Source: Pogonophryne albipinna
Lineage: Eukaryota > Chordata > Actinopteri > Perciformes > Artedidraconidae
Assembly (NCBI GenBank): GCA_028583405.1
Contig: JAPTMU010000112.1
Span: 448,001-512,000 of the forward strand
Direction: 5' to 3'
DNA length: 64,000 bases
The notes under the pieces are model-generated. The model had not been told where the DNA came from, made no database searches, and saw nothing but the letters and a program-made list of their open reading frames with translations. The translations under genes and the position numbers were made by a program. Below, in pieces: positions 25,501 to 39,200 of the stretch; position 1 is the first letter of the stretch, and the number at the start of each line of letters is the position of its first letter.

Positions 25501-28500
25501 CCCGACAAACTAAGCCTATCAGCAAAACTAGGGGCTGAATCTAATCAGCCCTAACTATAAGCTTTATCAAAAAGGAAGGTCTTAAGCGCACTCTTAAAAA
25601 CAGATAGGGTGTCTGCCGCCCGAACACAAACTGGAAGCTGATTCCACAAATGTGGAGCTTGATAAGAAAAGGCTCTGGCTCCCATTGTACTTTTAGAGAC
25701 TCTAGGAACAACCAACAACCCTGCATTCTTGGAACGCAATGCCCTAGTAGGACAGTAGGGTATAATGAGTTCTTTAAGGTAAGATGGCGCCTGCCCATTA
25801 AGGGCTTTGTAGGCGAGAAGAAGAATTTTAAATTCTATCCTGTGTTCTATAGGGAGCCAGTGTAAGGCAGCCAGAACAGGAGTAATGTGGTCCCTTTTCC
25901 TAACTCTGGTTAGTACACGAGCTGCAGCATTTTGAATCAGCTGAAGCGACTTGACTGACTTCTTGGTACACCCTGATAATAAAGAGTTACAATAATCCAG
26001 CCTTGAAGTAACAAATGCATGGACTAGTTTCTCTGCATCGTTTTGAGGCAAGATATGCCTGATTTTTGCAATGTTACGTAGATGGAAGTAGGCGGTCCTT
26101 GAAATTGATTTTATGTGGGCGTTAAAGGATAAATCCTGATCAAATATAACACCAAGATTCCTTACAGTCTCACTGGAGGCCAAATTAATGCCATCCATAG
26201 TTAGTATATCTTTAGATAATTTGTTTCGTAGATTCTTCGGGCCAAGTACAATAACTTCAGTTTTGGTCGTGTTTAACATCAAAAAGTTTAAGGTCATCCA
26301 CGTTTTTAAGTCCTTGAGGCAGTCTTGAATTTTATTTAGATGATTAATTTCATCAGGCTTGATTGATAAATATAGTTGAGTATCATCTGCATAACAATGA
26401 AAATTTACAGAATGATTCCTTATAATATTGCCTAACGGAAGCATATATAATGTGAACAAAATAGGTCCGAGCACTGAGCCCTGTGGCACTCCATGGCTAA
26501 CTTTGGTTTGCGTGGAAGATTCATCATTGACACGTACAAACTGAGAGCGTTCAGATAGATAGGACCTAAACCAGCCTAAAGCAGTTCCCTGTATGCCAAC
26601 TAAGTGCTCTAGTCTTTGCAATAAGATATCATGATCGATAGTATCAAATGCAGCACTGAGATCGAGCAAGACAAGAATAGAGACAAGTCCCTTGTCTGAG
26701 GCTATTAGAATGTCATTTGTGACTTTAACCAGAGCTGTCTCTGTGCTATGATGTGTTCTAAAGCCAGACTGAAAATCTTCAAATAAATCATTGTTTTTTA
26801 AGTAATCACACAACTGTTTTGCGACCGCTTTCTCAAGAATTTTTGAGAGGAACGGAAGATTAGAAATAGGTCTATAATTGGCTAAAACCTCTGGATCGAG
26901 GTTGTGCTTTTTAAGAAGCGGTTTTATCACTGCTACTTTGAATGATTGTGGAACATAGCCTGATAATAAAGACATATTCATAATATTTAATAAAGAAGTG
27001 CCAATTAATGGAAAAACTTCCTTCAACAGCTTAGTTGGAATTGGGTCTAACATACACGTTGATGGTTTAGAAGAGAGAATCATTGAATTTAATTGTTCAA
27101 GGTTAATGGCTGAAAAGCATTCTAGTTTACTATCTAGTGTAATATTAGAACTTACGTTTCCGGGAGCTGTTGATAACACTATACTGGTCAAAGGCAAGAG
27201 GTCTTTAATTTTGTTTCTAAGAGTAACAATTTTATCGTTAAAAAAGCACATAAAATCATTACTACTGAGTGCTATGGGAATAGAAGGCTCAATCGAGCTA
27301 TGGCTCTCTGTCAGCCTGGCTACAGTGCTGAAAAGAAATCTTGCATTATTCTTATTCTCATCTATTAATGAAGAGTAGTAGGCTGCTCTCGCTTTACGCA
27401 GTGCTTTCTTATATTCATTGAGAGTAATATGCCAAATTAAACGAGATTCTTCAAGTTTAGTGGAACGCCATATCCTTTCAAGTTGTCTCGACTTTTGCTT
27501 TATTTTGCGGGTTTCGGCATTATGCCATGGAGCTAATCTATGTTGTTTTATTTTCTTCTTTTTCAAAGGAGCAACAGAGTCTAATTTTATTCGCAGCGCA
27601 TCTGTAGCACTATCAACAACATGATCAATTTGGGGTGGTGTACATTTTGTATAAGCTTCCTCCCTTACATGCAGACATGCTATCGAGTTAAATATTGGTG
27701 GAATCTCGTCCTTAAATTTGGCTATAGCACTAACAGATAGGTTTCTGCTGCAGGAGCTTTTGACTAATGCTTTGTAGTCTAGTAACAGTACTTCAAAAGT
27801 TACTAAGAAATGGTCAGATAAAGCAGGATTATGCGGTTCGACTAATAGTTGCTCAATTTCAATACCATAAGTCAGAACAAGGTCGAGAGTGTGATTATAG
27901 CAGTGGGTTGGATTATTTACACTCTGACAGAAACCAACAGAATCTAATATAGAGTTAAATGCAACAGTAAGGCTATTTTTATCATCGTCAACATGAATAT
28001 TAAAGTCACCTACGATAATTACTTTATCTGTTTTAAGAACCAAAGTTGATAAAAACTCAGAGAATTCTGATAAGAATTCTGAATAAGGACCTGGTGCACG
28101 GTACACTGTAACAAATAAGATTGGCTGCAAAGTTTTCCAGGTCGGATGCGTAAGACTAAAAACGAGACTTTCAAAGGAGGTATAATTTAATTTTGGTTTA
28201 GTATTGATAAGTAAACTTGAGTCAAAGATTGCTGCAACTCCACCTCCTCGGCCCACGCCTCGGGCAATATGAGTATTGATATGGCTGGGTGGAGTGGCCT
28301 CATTTATGCTGACATATTCTTCATGTCTCAACCAAGTTTCAGTGAGACAGCATATATCAATATTATAATCTGATATTAAATCATTTACCAATATTGCTTT
28401 AGATGCTAGAGATCTTATGTTTAAGAGACCACATTTAATATTCCTGTTTTGTTGCACTGTAGTAGTTGTTACATTTACTTTTATTAGGTTATTATGTATG

Positions 28501-31500
28501 ACACCTCTATTAGGTTTTACCTTTAATTGTCCTTGGGCAGACACACACACCGCTAATATTGGGTATTTTATTGGGTTCGGGATTCCTATGGATGACTGCC
28601 TAGGAGAGAGCGCAGAGAAGCGTGTAAGACTGCGACTCCGCCTCCTGGTCTCAACTCCAGTTTGTCATGGATTAAGTCCACAAAGCCCTGAAATGTTTGC
28701 CGAAATGAGATCTGCACCTTCCAAAGTAGGATGAATGCCGTCTCTCTTAATCAGACCAGGTTTTCCCCAGAAGGCTGTCCAATTATTTACGAAGCCCACA
28801 TTGTTTGCTGGGCACCACCAAGACAACCAGCGCTGAAATGATGACATGCGGCTATACATGTCATCATTGATCAGATTGGGGAGGGGACCAGAGAATATTA
28901 CGGTGTCCGACATTGTTTTAGCATAACTACACACCGACTCCACATTAAGTTTGGTGCATTCTGATTGGCGTAAACGAACATCATTACCACCGACGTGAAT
29001 AACAATCCTACTGTATTTACGTTTATTTTTAGCCAGCAGTTTAAGATGCGCCTCAACGTCGCCCGCTCTGGCCCCCGGAATGCATGTGACTGTGGAGGCT
29101 TCGGTCTCTAAATTCACGTGTCTCATAATAGAGCTACCAATAACCAGAGTTGGCTTCTCAGCGGGTGTCTCGCTGAGTGGGGAATATCTGTTAGATACGT
29201 GAACGGGTTGGTGGGGACCTGCGGGTTTCGCGTTATGCCCCTTCTGAACAGTCACCCAGTCTCCCTGCTGCTCGGGAGTTGCCGGGGGACGGCTAATAGG
29301 AGCTATCTTTTGCCGGTCCGCACCGGCTAACATGGGCTTTACTGTAGCTGAGTTACTTTCTAAGATGCGGAGCCGGGCTTCTATGGCTATGATTCCCGCC
29401 TCCAACCTAACAACTATACTACATTTAACACATGTATCGGTACCAGTAAAGGAGGTAGGGAAGTAACCAAACATGAGACAGTTAGAGCAGGAAATAGCAC
29501 CCGAGGGTGGGGAAAGAGCCATGGCTAGCTATCAAGCTAAAGTAGCTACCGTTAGCAAACCCGAAAAGAGTGTAGGCAACTGTGGAGTTACAGTCGCTAA
29601 GAGAAGGAGAGTTGTGAGTGCTTAAGCTGTAGTAACGTGTGATTACAACGTCAGGTAGTTGCCGTGATCAAGAGTTTTAAAACGATCGATTAAGTTAAGA
29701 TAATAAGCTATCAGCAACAGAACAGGCACACGGGATACCCGGAGATGACAATGACAACAACCCGGAGATGACAATGACAACAACAACCGGAAGTTACAAC
29801 ATGCTTACCGCAATAGTGGTCCGTGTAGCAACTTCACTTGGATGAAGTGGAATATTTTCTTTTTAAAGACAGAAACTTAAGAAACTATTAAGGTGAAGCT
29901 TACTCTAAGACGATAAAGGACTGTTTATTTACCAGATCATCCCCTCAAACAGGTTGTGAATGATGAGGTGAGACTGAGTCACCACGATCAGCAGAGTCAC
30001 ATGAGCCCAACCAAACTGTGGAGACAAAACATCATTAGGAAAATATGTTTACAATAATTTGCCTGACAACCAACCCAATTATATTCATGACTAAGGGTCC
30101 TTGTTCCAAATATGTATTGATAGATTTGATGATGGTACAAAAAAATTATGATGTAAGTATTTTTTTGTTTTTGTTTGTATTGCTCCACTTGCAAGGTTGG
30201 ATGAACTTCTATCAAACACTTCTTTTTTTGAAGGTATCACAGTTTATTTCTTGTTAATTTACAACTTTATTATGAGTTATTTCCCAGACTAATACGCCCT
30301 TCCGCTGGCTTTTAACCAACATAGGCCCTCAAACACTGTTTGAGGGTCTATGTGAACATAGAACCTGGATTATGACCAAAAATCACAGGAGTGATGTGTC
30401 GTGTGCGCTGAGTTGATCTCATCCGCTTCACAAATGTTGTCTTAGATGATTGCTTTCCCTTTGATTTAACAGGCACTGATTTTTCTGCTTGAATATTTCT
30501 GTCTGTGAAAGACTTGAGCTAAGTTTAAAAGTGTTTAAATCTGCAGGGTAACTTCCAGTCGTCTCATTAATAAATGTCAGACTTGCAGTGTGGTATAAAA
30601 GGCAAAATAACAAAAGTGAGTCTCTTTCTCTTTTCTGACTTTTTTTATGGATATTTCACTTTATATTAAATACATAACAATAACAGTGCAGAACATCTAA
30701 CCTCACTATGAATCCAGAACAATACACCTGCAGGAGTATGGATAAAGCGAGAGGTTTGCATGCATTTTGAGCCGATTTGGGCAGAATCCAGCAGAGTGGA
30801 TCGTGCTGTTCATCCTAATGTCTATGTAAAGAAAAAAAAGTCTAAATATTTAAAGATGAAAGCTGTGAAACAATCTCAATAATTGGCAGCATGCTGAGAT
30901 AGGATACAAACTCTTTTGGCTCCTTCCTGTCTTTCTACTAGGTCTTTCTTGGCTTTGTACTGGCTATCTTCTAGCTCTATTCAGGTCTTTGGAGTTTCTT
31001 TCTAGCTCTATTGCTGATCATTTTCAGAACCTGAAGGCTCTATACGGACTATCTTCTGGTTCTCCTCTGGATCCATCCACTATCTCTTGTCTCTGTCCAG
31101 TGACTTACACTTTTGTTACTGGAGCAGGTAAAGCATACAACAGATACTTTCAGCATTATCAGAGCATGAAGTGGAAGCTTGGATGAAACACAGCGGACTT
31201 CTAAACAATGAACACCCGCAACTTAGAAGAAATAAAGTTGGATTTTATGTGTTCTAATATTGCAATGCAAACCCATGATGTAATGACAGTAATTAAGAAT
31301 AGTTTAGTCATTGAATGCTCATTTCAGTAGATTTAATCAAACAAATCATGAACATATTGGACATGGCCTCAAGACTGTAACCTCTTCACATTCTGTTGAA
31401 ATAGTCAATTACTAGCCATATCGTACACATTGCTGTTTTGAATCATTAATATGTGGATGACAGTTGAACTGGATAATTTAACATGTGTGCCACCTGCTGG

Positions 31501-34500
31501 AAAGAAGACGTATCGCTCTGTTGGCATTGTTTGTACAACAAAAACAGAGTTAAACTCTCATTTCATAAACAATCTTTGAGTACAGACACCGTCCTGCAGA
31601 GAGCACACAATCCAACAGCACGTTTTTGGTCTAGCATCACTTTACAAAACGTTTGCATTAAGACACTAAGACTAGCTGGTCCATTGTAAAGGTCAGTCCA
31701 CCTTAAATGAGCAGTGGGTTATCAGCAGGTGAAAGGCAGGACACGGGAACTTGGTCCTGAGGAGATGTAACGATTATTAAACAAGAAAGTTGTCGAGTCA
31801 AGGGGTCAAAGAAATGAACATTTGTGATTAATAGCGAATCGGTTGCAGGTGGTTGAAATCAGGCTTAGGGAGGAACTAAAACCAAAACTAAGGAGCTCAT
31901 TGTTGATTTCAGGAGGACAAAAAAGGAAGAAGTGGAGAGCAGTGGAGAGCGTGGAGGACCTACGGTTCCTTGGAGTCAACATCTCCAATCATTTAACTTG
32001 GACCTCAAACCTGGTGAAAAAGGCACAGCAGAGACTGTTTTTCCTGAGGAAACTGAGACGGGCCAGGCTTCCACAAAAACTGCTGGTAAACTTCTATTGG
32101 TCGACTATTGAAAGCACCCTGACCAGCTGCATAACTGTGTGGTACACCAGCTGCGCAGCCGCAGAGTGGAAGGACCTGCAACGGGTGGTGAAGGCTGCTC
32201 AGCGCATCGTTGGGACTGAGCTGGCTTTCTTCTGCAGTCGACTTTTGTAGATGTTGCCAAGGTTGCAGAAGAAAGCCAGCAGTATCATCAGAGACATCAC
32301 ACATCCCGGCCACTCACTGTTCGTACCGCTGCCGTCCGGCAGACGGTTCAGGTCAATAAAATCACGCACCAACAGACTGAAGAACAGCTTCTTTCCCAGA
32401 GCTGTGGCCTCCAACACTCCCATCCCTGTCCAACCATAAAACTCACTATAACATTGAACATGCTCACATACAAACACATACCTCCCATCAAAGACTGCAG
32501 CCACAAATATCATGTTATTTATCTGTGTATTATTTATTAACTATCAAATTGTAGCTTTTCTTTATTAAATAATCTTTAAAAATGTATTTTAACATTCTGG
32601 TAAAGTGCATTTAAGTGATGACCCTGATTATTGCTACGATCTCTGCTTTATCACTGCTTTTATGGATGTGTTCTTATTTATGTACTGCAGTGAGAGAAGC
32701 CAACTGAATTTCGTTACACTGATGTGTGATGACAATTTCATTTCATTTCAAACCTTTATTTATTCAGATGAATCCCATTGAGATCATTGATCTCTTTTTC
32801 AAGGGTGGCCTGCTGCACTGCAAGTAGGTTCCACATGAATACATATAAACATAACATAAAAACAAAAAGGACATCATACAGCATATTTACAGCGACTACA
32901 GTTTACATAGCTAGTAACATTTACAGGTTCCAACAGTTTCCGATTGGATAGCATCTATCCGTGCTTTAAAAATATTAATTTTAGTGGAACCAAATTGCTC
33001 AGCTTCCATCCCGTTTGCAGACTGTGATACGCAGCATCTAACTTGACCAGGCAATTGGCAGGTGCATTCATATAGATCAAATCACCATAGTCCAGCACAG
33101 GTAAAAAGGTCACCGTGACTAGCCTTTTCCTGGCCTCAAGCGAGAAACAGGACTTGTTCCTGTAAAAGAAACCTAGCTGCACCCTCAGTTTTTTAAGCAG
33201 GTTATTGACATGAAGTTTAAAGGTGAGACAATCATCAAGCCAGATACCAAGGTATTTGTAACAGGTAACCACTTCAAGTTTTATTCCTTGGGTAGTTACG
33301 CAACAAGTCCTCCAACTCATACGACCAAATAGGCCGATTGTTCAGGCCCAATTATTACGACCAAATATGTTGTTTGTTCAAGCGCTTAATACGTCCTATA
33401 ATTACGTTTTAAAGTGTTCGCCCTCTAGTGCTCCCGTTGAATGCAAACGTTACAGATGGTCGTTTATTCACAAATAACTCTCTGTAAAATCCTAAATTGT
33501 AGGATATTTTGGCCATTAAAACGCTTTTTGATTAGATTTCTAGCGAGAAGTGTATATTGTAATTTTAGAATCCATGTCCAGTCGATATGTAGGATCTATA
33601 GTTTGATAGATGTTACGAAGATGAAAAAAACATCGTTTTTCATGCACTGGTCAATTTTGAGATTTTGTGCTATTTTGATTCCATAACATGATTTCTTTCA
33701 GGCTTTTGGAAGGACAACTTACATAATACACATTTAAGTGTTTATTTTACTATAGTTTGTCTATTTGCGTCTGTAGATATCTCCTAAATTCACCAAAAGT
33801 CAGCATTCTAACATAAAGTACCGCGACCGCTGTTTGCACCATGTCATGAGAGATATCGTTGGAAAGCTCCGTCTCTCCTGCACAATCTCATCGGATCCAA
33901 ATATGGTCATTTCCTTTGTATCAGCGACCAATCGTGAAAGTACAAAGGGGTCTTAAAACAAGAAACGAAATCTCATTGGCTGGTGTCAATTTCTGACAAC
34001 TGTGATTCGTTCAGATGCCTCACGTGGTGTGCTAAAACACTTCCTGGTTAGCTTTCCGCTAGAAATTTAAATCTCAAAATGGCAAAAGAACGGCGAAAAA
34101 AACGTTCACAGAGAAGACGACAACAATGGTCACTTGCACGAAGCAAGGTTATACAAAAAACCAATGACCCCGAACATGAAATACCTTCACGGAGTGCGTC
34201 GATGCGCAAGCTATCATCCAAATAACAGGAGGGTTTAGCTAGCCCCTCACAGCAATCTGGTCGTTTTCTCAACATTAGTTTTTTCTCCTCCTCTGAGTTT
34301 GAAATGTCCACTTCAGTAGCACGTACATACACCAAACCTTCCAGTTATATTCCTATCAATATTATGAAGGCTTTTACTGAAGAGTTTGTTCATATCATTC
34401 ATTTTATACCTAAAAACATGGCGAAAATTGATATTTTAGGGCTGTTGACAGTATTTTCTGATTTATGGAGTGATAAAAAGAGATATCCAAAATCCCTTCT

Positions 34501-36279
34501 GTAAAAGCCTTAGATACTAATATGACCACAAAATGAAACAATAATTTTGAGCCTGGCTTTATCCAAAGTTCAGATTTCGGTTCCTGAAATGTGTTAAAAT
34601 ATGCGCATATTTCATGAGCTAAGGCTCATTTGCATATTTAAACATGCTATTTCAGACAATTGCCTTATTTTAGGTAATTAACTGGATAAAAATCTAGCTG
34701 ATATCTTTAAGTAAAAAAAAGTACCCTATTCACCTAGGGTGTCTCGCCTTAAATTGTGTACAATGCTTTTGTGTTTTTCCCATAGGTTTTTCTCTTTCGA
34801 TTCTGAGAGACACCTTTCTTTTTTCAGAGGTTTTGATAGGCTAAAACATCGCAGCAATGCATGTCGGGATATGGTGTTTATCCGATATGAAATCGGAAAA
34901 ACATTTTTTTTAAATAAAATAATACTTTATTCCGAGTGTTTTTGCTTTTCTCTTTGGAAGTCATCACATAACGGTTCGGCTGCATTAAATATTACATATC
35001 TGCCGTAAATATTTATTTATAGAGCCCTGATCAGAAATGCCGCCAAAACTGAATACGTGACGTGGATGATAAATATATTAGAAATTAAACAACATCTTCC
35101 ATTTCTTTTCACACAATACGTCTCCTTACAGTATCAACACTAATTCGGCTGACTTTTATATTTGATCCAATTGGTATATAGGTTATATTTACACCATAAT
35201 GGTGCACAGCTGATAGAAAGGGATTTTTTTGTAGTTTTTAAAGATATTATTTACTACCTTTCCAACTCCTCATGCTGTTGACTGTTACAAGTCTATACAG
35301 GTTCATGGTACAATGCATAATCTTCAAATCGAGAGACTGAAACTGTATTTTCCTTTACCGTTCTGTTTTAATTTCACAATAAAGTTAATAGTCATATTAT
35401 GTTTGATATTATTATTACCCCAGATTGTACGATGTGAGGGTCTAAGGACAGAGGGTGTCGTATTGTCATACTGATATTCTGTACAAACTGTGAAGTCCAC
35501 TGAGACAAATGTAACATTTGTGATATTGGGCTATATAAATAAACATTGATTGATTATGTTTTATTAACTACACCACTGGTTTTTTAACACGCGCCGCCTA
35601 GTGGTTAAAGCACGTTATTGCATTTTGTTGTTGAATACGTTTTATTTGATGAAAACATTTAAATATTAAGAGTAGCCTACATACAAAATTGAAAATATCA
35701 AGAAGATACTGTAGTGATCTCTACAATAAAACAGTTTAGTGCAGGACGTCCAAAGATATTAACAGGAGGATGTGCAAAACAGACAAACTAATAAGGCTTT
35801 ATTTAAACATTAAAGATTACTTTAAGTTAAGGTCTTCTTTTGAATAAGAAAAAAAACGTTGGGGTTATCCACAGATAAATATGAAGTCTGACAAAGTACT
35901 TAACGTCCAATATATTGCATAGTTTATTTTGGCACTTGACAATCACCTTCCCTGAATTTGACTCAGGTGTAACTAAAGTCTGATTTAAGGGTTGTTTATA
36001 TTTCACATCATTAATCAGAATCTGCAAAGTAACTAAAATACATGTAGTGGAGTAAAAATACTATGTTAACCTCTGAATTGTAGTGAAGTAGAACAAAGTA
36101 GTATGCTGCTGTAACAAAAATATTTCCCAACTTGGGATCAATAAAGTATATCATATTAAGATGATCGATGGCTACTGCCATATTTGCCGGGGGCTGGACC
36201 CGTCCAATTTCAGTTTTGGAAAGTCTGCCGTGGTTCCATTCCATTTCAAAGAGCTGTTGACGCTCAGCATAACCTTGTC
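22600..36279 (-). repeat. Arm B of the inverted duplication
   Basis: This is the reverse-complement partner of 1-8,211, expanded by insertions: the 4.9 kb intact LINE-A (24,946-29,846), a LINE 3' fragment (23,775-24,305), and a more complete piggyBac-like copy (to 34,748). The similarity to copy C (59,820-64,000) is collinear and direct over 23,600-31,900. B has lost a short stretch near 30,901 that both A and C keep. The arm probably extends past 36,279, since A is cut by the window edge. Confidence 0.85.
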
Positions 36280-39200
36280 GCACTGCCACTCCTTTGTTTG
36301 TAAAGCAAGGCGGATGTTGTAGTCCCAAACGATAGCTGGGGATTCTGGGTAGTGTAGCGTCTTCGGAAACTGTAGTGTCTAAACTCCTAAAAAAACTATT
36401 TGTTTCTCTGAATCGAAGGTTAAAAACACAAAAGCATTGTACACAATTTAAACCAATCAATATTGTGTAATTAACAAGGATAAACTGATGTTCTTTAGTG
36501 GATGAGTAATGCAGATATCACTGTGTAATCATTTGACATTGAGGGGAATATATCCGGTTTTATTATGAAAACTTCGAGACCGGAAAAACTGTTTTCACCC
36601 ACGCTAACTTTACATGGAAGCTGCATACACGTTATCCTGGCAAGACCTCAAATCATCTTCGTAATATCTATCAAACTATAGATCCTACACATCCACTGGA
36701 CGTGGATTCTAAAAGTACAATATACACTTCTCGCTAGAAATCTAATCAAAAAGCATATTAATGGCCAAACTATTCTACAATTTAGGATTTTCCAGGGAGG
36801 GTTATTTGTGAATAAACGGGAGCATGTTGTTTCTTACACGACCACTAGAGGTGCTACACTTTAAAACGTGGCTATGGGTCGTAATCTAAGGTGCTTAAAC
36901 AATCGCCCTCTTTGGTATTTTTTTGTAGGAGGACAGGCTGTAGTTACAATATCTAAAACAGACTCTGGTGTCTTTTTTGCTTTTGAAAAGAGCATTACCT
37001 TGGCTTTATCAACATTTAAAAGAAGCTTAAGTTCAGCGAGCTGAGTCTGAATAATGTTAAAAACAGCTTGCAATTCAACAACAGCCTCCTTAATGGAGGG
37101 ACCTGCACAGTACATCACGGTATCGTCCGCATAAAAATGTAAGGTTGCTCCATCGACATTTTCACCTAAACTATTGATATAGAATAATAGAGGACCTAAA
37201 ACAGAACCTTGTGGTACACCATTAGTAATGTTTAACCACTCAGAAGACAGTTCATCAAAGTGAACACATTGAGACATTTCAGAGAGGTAGCTCACAAACC
37301 ACCCCACTGCATGGCGGGATATGCCAATACTGAGTAGCCTCTGCTTTAAGATGCGATGGTCGACGGTATCCAACGCTTTGGACAAGTCAACAAATAGAGC
37401 TGCACAACTCTGCTTATTATCTAAAATACTCGTAATATCATTTACCACTTTCATTGTGGCAGTGATGGTGCTATGTTGCTTTTTGAAGCCTGACTAATGT
37501 TTAGACAAGATGTTATTTGTACATAAAAACTCCTTTATCTGTTAACTCACTAGGCGTTCAAGAACCTTAGCCAGAACTGACAATTTAGAGATAGGCCTAT
37601 AATTATTTAATAAGGTGGCCTCCCCTCCTTTTAGCAAAGGCAGGACATAAGCTGACTTCCATATTTTTGGAATTGTGTTAGTGCTGAGGGAGAGGTTAAA
37701 AAGAGAAGTGAGAGATGGAGCAATAAAATCTGCAGCTATCTTTAAAAAGAAAGATTCTACGTTGTCCGGGCCAGCCGGTTTCTTAGGATCTAACGTGGTT
37801 AAGGCTTCACAAACAACATCAATAGTAAAAGGAGTAAAACTGAAAGGGTTTTCCAGACCACATTGTTCAGAGTCACGGATTGAGGTGTTCACAGAAGCAG
37901 AGTTAGTCACAGAATCAAACAGAGAGCCACAGGACACAAAATGCTCATTAAAACAATTTAACATAGAAGCCCTGTCCGATATAGTGTCAGATGCTGTGGT
38001 AAGGCACGGAGGTAGCTCATTACGGATTTCACCGGTGGATATCGATTTTATGGCTTTCCAAAAATGTCCAGGGTTATTCAGGTTTTTTGTGGTAACTGAC
38101 AGATAATACTTCGACTTAGCACTTTTTATTTGTGATGTGAAGCTATTTCTTAGCTGCCTAAAACACAGCCATTCTATCTCTGAGCCTGATTTCCTAGCCT
38201 TTGCCCAGGCCTTGTTTCTCTCATGAAGGAGACAAGACAGTTCAGCAGAAAACCAAGGATTGTCTCGTCCCTTCACTCTAAATGTACGCAGGGGTGCATG
38301 TCTATCTATAATTTCCATAAAACCAAGATGAAAATAAGACCTTGGAGTTTCAACATCATCACACAGCTCAATTCTTTCCCAATCAAAACCAAACAGATCA
38401 TGAACAAAACCCTGCTCCACAAAATGTTTTGTGTCTCTCTTACTGATAATGCGAGGTTTACCCTTTTGGACTTTTGTGTCCCTAATTGTAGCTACAACAC
38501 AGTGGTCACTCACATCATTTGCAAATACTCCCACAGATGAGTATTTATGGGGAACATTAGTTAAAATGAGATCAATTAAGGAGGATTTATTTGGGGACTT
38601 AATGTTAGGGCGAGTAGGACTGTCAACAATCTGAGTAATATTCAAAGAGATACAAAGGTTTTTAAAATCCTCTGACACTGCAGTTAACCAGTCACAGTTA
38701 AAACCACCAAGTAGCACTATTTCATTGTAGTCTAGTTGAGATAAAAGATTTGCCAATGAAGACAAGGAGTCCTTGACAGCTGAGGGGGGTCTGTAACATC
38801 CCACCACCATGACCTGTTGACCCTTTGCTACTTCGATATTTAAGGCTAAAAATTCTAGTTGTTTACTAATAGATTTGGAAACCATCTTGGTTACACAAAA
38901 CTTATTTTTCACATAAATGGCAACGCCACCACCTTTATTAGGTCGGTCGGTATGATATACACTGTAACCATTTAAGGATATGTCAGAGGCCAATATGGAT
39001 TTATTTAACCACGTTTCTGATAAGACAATGACATCAGCGTCAGTCGAGCTCGCCCAAATGCGGACAAAATCTAGTTTAGGTAAAAGACTGCGCAAATTTA
39101 AGTGAATGAAACCCAGCCCAGACCTAGACTTAAAATCAGCAGGAGTAGCAATCAGACTACTACTACTGGGCGGTCCAGGGTTAGGTTGTACATTTCCTGA